From Schistocephalus solidus (lineage: Eukaryota > Platyhelminthes > Cestoda > Diphyllobothriidea > Diphyllobothriidae): DNA of 64,000 nucleotides. The translations under genes and the position numbers were made by a program. Below, piece by piece: positions 55,301 through 64,000 of the stretch (the first letter of the stretch is position 1; every line of letters begins with the position of its first letter). The notes beneath the pieces were generated by a model. The model made no database searches and was not told the DNA's origin. It saw only the letters and a program-made list of their open reading frames with translations. The DNA lies in assembly GCA_017591395.1 (NCBI GenBank), contig WEDG01004275.1, positions 112,466-176,465 of the forward strand, read 5' to 3'.

Positions 55301-55784
55301 ACTTTTATCGCAGTCACACGTATTGTGGACAGTTCCTATTTCAGTGTCCTACCCAAAGAGGGTTGTAGGGGTATTGCCGTTGTCTTGGGCAGGGACTTGT
55401 GGAGTCAAACGGAAAATTGGGTTCCTGTGTGTGGTCTTGTAAGGTTGTTCTCCAGTTCGCCTGATCCAGGGTGGCCACGACCCGGTAAGGATCACTTATA
55501 TAGCACACTTCTGGACATGAGAACACGAACGGACACCCCGAGTGATAGAGGTTACCTTTTGCATAATACCAAAAAGGAAAAATACCCAGGTGTGCTTATC
55601 TCGATGGCAATCCTAGCTCTCATCTTAGTCGTAACCCAACATGAAACCTAACACCACAGTTAACACTGACCCTTACAATGACCCTAGCTGAAAACCTAAC
55701 CGTAGGCGGGAGACTGACCCTAATATCTCTGGTTGGGGTTTGTTGTTCGAGTCGGTTGTCTGTCACTGCCAGGATAAAGAATTG
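55301..55784. other. Unassigned, with telomere-like words on its right
   Basis: A moderately GC-rich stretch (55,310-55,550) with overlapping open frames on both strands but no motif. The last part contains the second CCTAACC-rich block noted for 54,925-55,300. Confidence 0.4.
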
Positions 55785-55900
55785 TGACTGTTTGAAATGC
55801 CTTTCAAACCAAACGTTCATGGCTGAAAACGCAGGACACCGAGGCACGTGATCGTTCAAAAGCGAAAAGTGATCATAAACATAAATAGTTCGGTTAGCCA
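55785..55900 (+). repeat. Dispersed direct repeat Y, copy 2
   Basis: Partner of 54,809-54,920, same strand. It lies ~470 bp upstream of repeat X copy 2, whereas Y copy 1 lies ~625 bp downstream of X copy 1, so order is X-Y-Y-X. Confidence 0.75.
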
Positions 55901-56371
55901 CGCCATGCATACAGCTAAATCAGTGCGTGATGTCTGGTGCAATAGCAGCTGTCAACTTCCGCGCAAATTCACTGCTTTGTGGGCGGATGTGGGCGGGTGT
56001 GGGCTTAAGGTCGGTGTTCCTGTAAACAGTCGGCAGCACAGAATGCGGTCAGTACCCAAACATGCTATCAAGACACAACTTTTAGGGATGTTTATTTAAT
56101 GCATAAGTCAACCGATTCCAATCTTACCCAGATTCGTCCCCTTTGGATGTTAACTTTCCTTCTGTGATGTCTAGAAGTTGATGATAACAGTCCTTTACAG
56201 CCTAGCGGTATCTGAAAGACCGGTGTTACCTAGAGGAATGTTGGGTGGCAATAATGTTGACTGAGAGAGGGTTGTCGCCTTCTAAGAATTTCCGCACAAG
56301 TCGAGGCGTATTTCTCAGGTTCACCTTTCAGTCCTGCAACAAATCATTGTAATAATAAACCCTAAATAATG
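55901..56371. other. Unassigned spacer
   Basis: Between repeats Y and X. A G-rich run (GGGCGGATGTGGGCGGGTGTGGGC, 55,980-56,005) is the only notable feature. Confidence 0.4.
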
Positions 56372-56641
56372 CAGACATGCTCTCAATCATGCCACAACTC
56401 TCTGGGGACGTCTTTCTCATGGCGCTGGACGTATTTTCTCGTCTGCCTTCCAACTGGTTCCAATATTTCTGTTCAGCATAGACATTCCTCTCAACTGGCA
56501 CCACCTTCGTCTGTTTCTACTCAGGATCGGGAATGAAGGTCGTAGTTGCTAGGTCATCCTATGACTTAAGCTGTCGCAACATGTTCTAAAACATGCTGGC
56601 CTCTGGGCTGCTGGCTGTAGAAAATCTCAAATGCCCACCAC
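56372..56641 (+). repeat. Dispersed direct repeat X, copy 2
   Basis: Partner of 53,882-54,183, same strand, lacking the ~35-bp TCTTCT-rich segment of copy 1. Shared text includes GGACGTATTTTCTCGTCTGC and TTCTAAAACATGCTGGCCTC. Confidence 0.85.
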
Positions 56642-57215
56642 GTGCGCCCCACAGAGGGATGACAGCAGGGACGGAGAATAGTGTCTGAATTAGTTTATAG
56701 TGATAGTAGACTTGCGGTGCATCGACCACCCATTCTCATCCTTTTCCCTTCACTCTGGTGTCAAGACAGAGTCATGAAAACCAAAGAGGGTGCAAGTGGC
56801 TGGTGAGGCGCAAAACCGCACCTAGGCGTGCCACCATATCACCCTCCCGCCCCATGAGCGCATCCACAATAGCACCCTTCATGTCCTGATTTAGCTTCTG
56901 TGTCGGTCCAGTGCATTTCCAGTGTGGCCCGTTTAAGGATCATAAACACCTTCTCAATTGGTCTATCACCCCACACCCACAGTATTCAAGGTGGGCAGGT
57001 AGTTTTAACAAGAATACAACCAAGGAACCAATTCGTTATATAATTCAAACACACCGTGAAGCAAAGTGTCCTAACATGGATCAATAGAGGGATAAAATAA
57101 TATTTACTCGAATAGTCCATTCACAGTCATTGAAAGGTCACAAATAAACTTGACAAAATCTCAGGTTATAATGCGTCTGAACAAAAATTCAAACAAACAG
57201 CTCGTTGAAAGGAGA
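56642..57215. other. Downstream flank of the thioester-protein gene
   Basis: Contains the 3' UTR of the minus-strand gene, but no clear minus-strand AATAAA (TTTATT on the plus strand) was seen close to the stop. The part at 56,760-56,960 could be an unrecognised repeat. Confidence 0.4.
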
Positions 57216-57219
57216 GTGC

Positions 57220-60200
57220 TCACTTTGCATCGGCAAGCTTGTGGACCAGCAGTTGCAAACCTTCAATTCTACGGCACTTTGTCCTAACGGAATCAGGAGC
57301 CTTCATCTCCAAGCGCGTCATAAACTCCGCCAGAGCCGCCTGCAGACTACTGAATGAGACAACTGTATGTTCCCCCAAATCTACACTGATGCTTCCTGGA
57401 TAAAAACCAAAATTGTGAGGACCCGACCAGATAGCAAGCACTGACTTTCCGTCACGAAGGATGTCACACGAACACCCGGTCTTAAGACGTAACGTTGAGT
57501 TCCAGGAGGCCACCGTCTTCTCATAAGCGACAAAAGTACACAGTGCCTCCTACTGACTCCTTGTCTTCCGCTTCGGCGGAATGCGGTTTGAATAAAAAGA
57601 TTCTGCTGCCGTAGGAACAAACAGACTCGTTGATGGCCTGAACCAAGCTCTCCTGCGTAGTGCTACTCGTACTGCAGTTGGGACAGCTGGGCGGAGCGGC
57701 GGTGGTCAGGCTGGGTGCAGCCGTCACGACTGGCGTCGCCTTGGTAACGTTTGGCTCTTGCAGGAAATCGGGGTTCCAGTAACGTTTGCAGGTGTTCGGC
57801 AGGAAGAAGACTTCCGTCTTCTGCTGGGGAGCGTAGTAATCTTGCACACGGATCAGTGAGGAGCTGAGAGGCTCAACAAACATCTTCTGTCTAAGCGGTA
57901 GGGTGAAGCATCGCGATAGCTTATCACGTCCGCCGACAGTCTCGGATTCAGTCTCCGTGAATGCCTCAAAGTAGGCAAATAGCGTCTGCTTCTGCGCATC
58001 GTATTCAACGCGGCTTAGACCAGGGTATTTCAAACTTGCCAAGTCTGCTTCCCGCATCGTCCATCCACTGGGCAGTTCGAACGTCACCAGAATCATGCCT
58101 GTGGCGATAGAGTCCGCCGACTTAACAGCGCTTTCAGATAAACTTACACATACGGTCGTCTTGGCATAAAAGTGCACTCGGGGGTGAAATCGTGCCCCTG
58201 GGTTGTACTGACACTGAGCACAAAGAAGGCATTGTCCGAAATGTCAGTAGGAGCGGGTGTGTTATAGAGCAGAGAAAGATGCACGGCAACACAGGTGGCT
58301 CTCGCTGGTGACGATACCTTCCATCTGACCTCCTTCGAGTCTCCCCGCCTGTGATAACCCAGCTCAACTTGTTGCGAGATGTGTGCATTCGTTCGGTTTA
58401 CCACTAGCTCCTCTGTCTTCAAGCCGCCAGGTAGAATACTGGCCGTCAATACTGCAGAGGCCTCATGTCCAGATGATGCGGATGCGACAGTGGACAGATG
58501 TAACCGGCCAGCTGCGTGCGCCAATGCCCGCAGGGCCACAACAGTGTCCTGTGTCGAGTAGAATCCACCCAGCTCATTTTGCTGCGCCGAAAGCCAGCGG
58601 ATGACGGGCAGCAGTTGAGTGATGGGCTGAGACTCGGCCAGAGCAAGGTACGCGTAGGCCGTCGTCTCGACTTCTGAGGCGGGATAAGCCGTATTCTCAT
58701 CGTTCCACCAGCGCAGCGCTCCGCTTGGGGACTTCTTTTCAGATGCCCTGCTCACCAATATTCTGTAAACAAATTCCCGCTTTTCTACCAAATCAGGTAA
58801 TTCAGGGAGACGTCGCAGTGCATAAGCCACTTTGGCAAGAACTCGTAGGGGGAATTTCGGAGGCATTATATGCTTCCATTGTGTTCAAAAAGACATCTAC
58901 TTGCCGAATCCATTGTATTAGCGTACGGCTGAGGTTTGCTTTCCTTCAGAGTTGCCGGAGCCTCAAATAGTGCTGAAAGGACATAGGAAGTTAGCAGGAG
59001 ATCTTTGAGAAGATTCGCCTTCGGAGTGCTGTCTGCGACATGCAGATCTGAGTGAAACACTCGACCATACTCCACAAAGCAGCCGTCTTCACGTTGAACC
59101 GCCCTGAGGAAGTCGAAGGCCGTTGAGAGTGTGGGGTAGAAATTCACCTTGACGGTTTGAAAGTTAGCTAGCGTCTTCTCCTGCAGCAACCGTTCAGCAT
59201 CACCGAAAACACCAAAAACAAAGGACGTTAACCAGGTACTGCCGATTCCGTGCGATTGTCCAAAAAGCTGAGAACGAGCCATTATCATGACGGTATTTGA
59301 GCTGATTGGTGTAGCCACTGTCGATGTAGTTGATGGCTGTCTGTGCCAATTTCTTCGTTTCCGCCTCATGCAGATCTGTCGCTGCGACCAAATACTTCAG
59401 CACATATACGCTTGGTGCCACCTTCACCATATTCTGCTCACCACAGCCCGTTGGTAAGCGGACCAGATTATCCAGATTCTTCAGGGCTTTACCGAGGACA
59501 TTGCCACTCACTGAGACATAACTGCGCAATGAGCCCTCCACTATGCGCTTAGGCAGATCCACCTGCATCACCTCCTCCAACAACTGTTTGCCATCGGAAA
59601 GGCACAACACGCCTCCCACGTTCGTCTCAGCTTCCACGCCCTCGGGTACGATAAGAACTGAACGTCGGACAGCATCTGCCACGGAGGCTTTCTGTTCTCC
59701 GGCCGCAGGACTTTTGGCGCACATGACTGATCCCAACTTTGCCACGGCCTCCGCTGTCACATTCAGTCGACCCAACTTCTGCGGTTTGAGAGCCAGTGTG
59801 AAGGTTGCCTTCGGATCACCCTGACACAGGCAAGTGCTAAACTCGGAAGTGCCCACCAACTGCCAATCCTTGGGGTCAACTGAGACTGAGACGAGGACCT
59901 CGTAACAGGCCTTCTCACCTGCGGCTCCACTGGGCGAGGTGTGCGACAGCATGAAGACACTGACAGGCAGGTGTAGGACTTCGTGACGCTTGGCCTTCAC
60001 CGGGGTGTGAATTCGACGTAGAAGGAAGCGAGACCGTAAGTGTCTCAGGCTCCAGTCTAGGCGGCATCCAGAGTCCGAGGTTTTGTGTGAAGCAGAGGGC
60101 CGTGAACTCCCCACCTGGTGATGCTGTCCGGGGCAGTTAGCGTGTTGCGTAGTGTCCAGCTTGGTCGAGCTTGACGTGGTCGAACAGCCAGACCTCCGGG

Positions 60201-63200
60201 AAGAATTCACGGAGTCGGGGTTTTGAAATGATATTAACCGAACCAACAGGTCCAGGTAAATCGGTAAACCAAACTGCATTGGTGCCTAATGCAGATCTTT
60301 CAAACATGGGACAAACAACATGTCTCTCAATTGGCTTTCTAACTGGGGTCGTATGAATGAACTGCAGGCCGATTGCATTGAATGCTGCCTGTGTACTATC
60401 GATGGAATAGACGCTGTAGTAAGACCGTCGGTGATTTTTCAGCTCGTCAATGTACTTGTTCAAGTCTATCATGGTTTCCTGGAATTTCGCGAAGTTCTTC
60501 AAGGAAGTATCCACAAGACGCACAATACACGAGTTTTCAACACCCGAAGTGTCTGAGCTCCCGGTGGTCGGAACCTTGAGTTGCATACGAACCCCCTCTC
60601 CGGGCATAACTGAATGCTTATCAAGATTAGTTTCGTTGAGAGATTTCAGATGAGACTCAAAGATGGCTGGCGTCGAGCAGAGTTTTAGATTCTCAATTTT
60701 CAGATGATCGGAGATCAGTTCGTAACCACCTGGCAATTCGGCATTAAAGTGGTTGACATAAGCGACCGCGCTAAGCGTTGGTCCAAAAGTGGAATCCATT
60801 TCGAGGGTCGCCTCATGCACGAAGATTGTCCTGCGAACCTCGCTTCCCTTCCCGTTCGGTTCATTCACATCTGAACCTTCTTGCGAAGTGGGCCCTTCAG
60901 TAACCATGGAAAGGATATTCGTTGAAGCCAGATTCTCGTAGTCTATTACAGCTCTATCACAAAGGTAGCCAGTATAGCCTGCTTCGCATACACAGTCTTC
61001 ACCCTGAACACATCTTCCACGGACACAGCCCTGACGTGGCACACAGGTCTCACAACGCTCACCTGTCCAGCCCTTCTTGCAAACACAGCGTCCTGGCGCA
61101 ACACAGAGGCCACCTTTACCACACTGCGTCTGTGGACAATGCGGTGTCAGACAGTTCTCTCCAGTCCAACCCGCTAGACAGCTGATCTCGCCCACATCTC
61201 CTGGCTTAAAACCGGCGTTGCAAGTGAAGTGGCCCAGGTCACTGTCCTCATCAGAGCAGACGTAACCAGAGCTCGCTGGTTGAAGGACAGCAGACCGCTG
61301 TGTAGGCACACCACGTGAGACATACTCAAGGAATAGCGTCTTCCCTGCCAGCGGTGCATTTGCCATGATAGAAAGATTTATCCTACCGGGACAGGTCACC
61401 GGTGAGTTCCCGTTTATACTCCTTATCTTGAGAGCCAGTGTGTCCAGAGATTTCCAGCGCCTCAACGTTTCAGAAGTGTGGAAATTCGCGTCATTCCTAC
61501 GAGGTATCCAGAACGGACTCATCCTGTGAGAAAGAGAGGGTGAGGGTGTGGTCGTCGTGGGGGTGACCATTGTGTCGTCACGTATGAGGTCCACATTCAC
61601 CTCAAGGTCTTTTTCACTTTTAACTGGTGGCAAAACAAAAGACGCAATACCATTGGAATTCAGCGTCACTTGCTTGAAAAATATATTCCGATTCAAATTG
61701 TTTCCATCACGAAACCAGGGACCACATGGGTTGTGTATTTCAATCACCGTTATGTTGACTGTCGCCGAAGGACCCCTTGTAACAGTACTCATCTCGGTCA
61801 GACGCACCTTGCCATAAATCGGCAATCCTGGACGGTAGGAACGGTCAATCTCTAGACTAAGCTTGGGGGCTTGGAAACGACGGATGTTCGCCTGACCGAA
61901 CTGTGTCACTGCAGAACCCGTATCCGCCTCACTGACTGTAACGATGAAGCTGGCCTGATGACCCCAGCCATACCGGCCTTGGACATGATTCAGCAGTGAC
62001 TTCAGGGCGACGTCCACACTTACGCAGCCTCCATTCTCAGGAGTTCCGGAAAGGCTACCAGCAACCCGAATGCACCGACCTCCAGGTGTCTTCGCATCTG
62101 ATTCAGACAAGCACATATTGTTATCGAATGGGGTACCGAGGTTCTGCTGCTGCCTCAATGCCCGTTCAGAGCAGATGCAGATCTGTGCATCATAATGCCC
62201 CTGGAAGGAATTTCCATTGGTATAAGTTGCACAGACGTTGAATCGGGTCGTCTCAGCATTGATATCCACCTCCGCAGGCACTTGGATTGACGCCAGAAAA
62301 CGTGGGAGAACATAATTCTTCACATCCACTTCCAGTGTTTGACTGCTAGTAAAAACATTGGCCACAAGCCGCCAAACACCTTCGGACGCATCGGGCAGCA
62401 GTGGGAAGGACAGGTTAAATGCCGTCGTCTGTGAGACATTCTTCCACTCCTTCACTCGATTTCCACTGGGATCTTCTATGTAGATCACATCGAATTCTGG
62501 AGGCATCTCATGCCTACGCCTCTCTTCCTCTGAGATTTCCACGAGTTTCGGATTCATGTAGTCTCGCCTGTCGACTAAGAATTTGGGCCACCGGAGCTCT
62601 TCAGTAGTTGGTTGAAGCTGACGTGAATTGAGGGGCAATGAAACGAAAGCGAATGGTCTCGCCTGGCCTGTAAATCGGCTTGTCTGATTCACCCAAAATA
62701 ACGATAAATTTCCGAACAAATGAGGCATATATCACTTTACTTTTTCTCTTCAGCTCTTTGCACGCTCTTCGTTTGGTGATTGCCTCATCGTCACCATCCT
62801 CATACTCGTCACTTGCACTCCCCTCAGTCTCCGCAGCGCCATCATTAGCAGTGTGGTCGCTGTCTCTTCGCCCGAGCCGACCGTCTTCATTCTGACGGCA
62901 GTACTCGTAGGTAATATTGAGGTTGATCGAGCCTCCCTCCTCGGTTACGAACGGTGGACGGAAGTCAACTTCAGCTGTATATAGACCGTCAGCACTCCTC
63001 TTCGAAGTAAGCCGATAGGACTGCTTCATTGGGGAAACACGGCGACCATACACATAGGAGTCTATTCTCAGTCCAGACAATGGATGGACGGAGCGAAGTT
63101 GGAGTCGATTGGGCACATCAGGAAGGAGCATCCGTGGGATGGTGATAGTGACAGCATTATCAGGATCGTATGTTTCGTCGACAAAGCTCGCTTGATAGAT

Positions 63201-63278
63201 TAGTCTACTGACTGACAGACTCAGCGTAGACAAGAGGCAGAACGCAACCCATCTAAGCAGAAAACCACGTTCAGCCAT
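57220..63278 (-). CDS. Secreted thioester protein of the alpha-2-macroglobulin/complement C3 family, with EGF-like insert and C-terminal netrin-like domain
   Basis: Starts at ATG 63,276-63,278 with a signal peptide (LLRWVAFCLLSTLSLSVS), stop TGA at 57,220-57,222, about 2,000 codons with no intron seen. Domains in order: macroglobulin MG1-2 (KPIYRPGETIRFRF, ~62,660); MG3-4 (DRSYRPGLPIYGKVRL, ~61,820); MG5 interrupted by EGF-like modules (60,948-61,275; CVCKKGWTGERC, CVCEAGYTGYLC); MG6 (LREFFPEVWLFD, ~60,200); CUB/thioester domain with PTGCGEQNM (59,428-59,454); a GRVFHSDL histidine (~59,052) where C3 has its catalytic His; receptor-binding domain (~57,830-58,200, FELPSGW); Thr/Pro linker; and a six-cysteine netrin-like domain (57,220-57,690; GCSCDILRDGKSVL). 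Reading frames in order: 63,278-62,601; 62,728-60,137; 60,279-59,200; 59,369-58,866; 58,866-58,144; 58,177-57,521; 57,513-57,220. The frame shifts lie mostly in homopolymers. Likely a secreted opsonin or protease trap; retrocopy pseudogene is the alternative. Confidence 0.9.
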
Positions 63279-63460
63279 GCTTCAATGGCGTTTAGCTGAT
63301 TGTTTATGCCTTAAATGGTGGCACTGTCTCGCTCAGCCGCATTCGATTGGTCAAATCATCCCAATTGGTGTCTCGTGCATATGTCCTTGTGGTTGATTGG
63401 CTAGTTTTTCTGGCATCAGTTGGCTCCAATCACAAGTTTTAACAACTTATTCCCCGCCGT
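63279..63460 (-). promoter_or_regulatory. Candidate promoter of the thioester-protein gene with clustered CCAAT boxes
   Basis: Within 155 bp upstream of the start codon there are five CCAAT/ATTGG words: ATTGG at 63,346-63,350, the overlapping pair CCAATTGG at 63,361-63,368, ATTGG at 63,396-63,400 and CCAAT at 63,426-63,430. Clustered CCAAT boxes suggest NF-Y-type binding. No TATA box or mapped transcript start can be given. Confidence 0.35.
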
Positions 63461-64000
63461 CTGTACGTGAGGACGTACGGGTGCCGAAACACAAAGCGTG
63501 TAAGCCTTTGGTTCACCATATCCTAGACTCTTGGTGAGGCGATACGGGATTCGTGTGTAATTTCACCTTTGTGGAACTGCGTGATCAATTTGGATCCCAA
63601 GCGGCTGTGGAGTTTGAGCTTAAATCCTACTCCCGCAATGTGATGGATGCATATGTCACTGACTAGGCCAATTCGAAAGTACGATCGAAACGATGTCAGG
63701 CTGGAACGCAGTCAACACTCCTGGTGGAAGAGGCAATTGTAGGGAGAGCGCACAGGATGGAAGAAGTGTCCCCATTGGTGATACGTCTGCTGGCGGTGGC
63801 GGCTCGTGTGCTCGCAGGTGGCTTGGTTATGTGGACAGTTGACAGTGCACGATCGTGATCAAGGAATCCATTCCGTGTCCTGTCTGTGTATAGTGAAAAT
63901 CTGGGTAGAGTGAAAGTTTTCGTGGATAATGTCACTGAGTAGGAATATATGATCTAATAAGCCATTCTTCTCGCCTTGTTTGCCACGATTTGGCTGCCGT
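63461..64000. other. Upstream flank, unassigned
   Basis: Starts with a small hairpin GTACGT-GAGG-ACGTAC (63,463-63,478). A 79-codon minus-strand frame (63,696-63,935) has no recognisable motif. It may be 5' UTR, upstream promoter or unrelated. Confidence 0.4.

Noticed and set aside
55203..55651. Overlapping plus-strand open frames
   Set aside because: They fall in telomere-like and unassigned DNA and read repetitive LTHLN..LTTHLN text created by CCTAA-type repeats.
60180..60700. Anaphylatoxin domain in MG6 of the thioester protein
   Set aside because: The paired-cysteine pattern of anaphylatoxins is missing and the MG6 segment runs directly to the FFPEVW motif.
63640..63700. Hammerhead-ribozyme-like words (CTGACTAG ... 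CGAAA)
   Set aside because: The invariant CUGANGA core is not present and no three-stem fold with the right cleavage site could be drawn.

Overview
The window looks like nuclear DNA of a flatworm (Platyhelminthes), probably a parasitic species with a large, repeat-rich genome. This is inferred from gene content: dense CR1-like non-LTR retrotransposons, a Gypsy integrase tail with the 'DAVR.PL..YDGPYKV..DRLKPA' pattern common in flatworm elements, tRNA-like SINEs, CACTA-like transposase relics and a thioester-protein gene. I see no bacterial operons, rRNA genes, functional tRNA genes or CRISPR arrays.

Layout. 1-4.3 kb: a fragment of element B ending in a perfect 62-bp inverted repeat, an ~86-bp tandem repeat and a CACTA-like transposase relic on the minus strand. 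4.2-8.6 kb: nearly complete non-LTR element A (minus). 9.5-14.7 kb: nearly complete element B (minus). 15.0-15.7 kb: Gypsy integrase end plus probable LTR. 16-25 kb: 5'-truncated or decayed non-LTR pieces and SINE-like sequence. 26.9-30.4 kb: an element B copy (plus) that has lost its endonuclease domain. 30.4-31.1 kb: a second CACTA-like relic. 31.6-50.6 kb: a mosaic of A, B-prime, D and E non-LTR copies, including one clear nested insertion. 50.9-57.2 kb: tRNA-like SINEs, two pairs of dispersed direct repeats and degenerate telomere-like repeats. 57.2-63.3 kb: the only host gene I recognise, a secreted alpha-2-macroglobulin/complement-type thioester protein on the minus strand, with CCAAT-box sequence upstream.

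The host gene has an intact thioester, a C3-like catalytic histidine, EGF-like modules inside a macroglobulin domain and a C-terminal netrin-like (C345C-type) domain. Its coding frame shifts about nine times, and at least five shifts lie in homopolymer runs. That pattern suggests base-level assembly error more than gene death, and it also warns against reading too much into single frameshifts in the mobile elements.

The most interesting signal is in the 3' untranslated regions of the non-LTR elements. At least eight copies from three tail types (B, C, D) carry a hairpin with a uridine-rich internal loop (5-7 U on each side) flanked by helices, with a compensatory base-pair change between two B copies. 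This is the architecture of ENE-type RNA stability elements, which clamp an A-rich tail in a triple helix. Family letters A-E are local labels, not database names.
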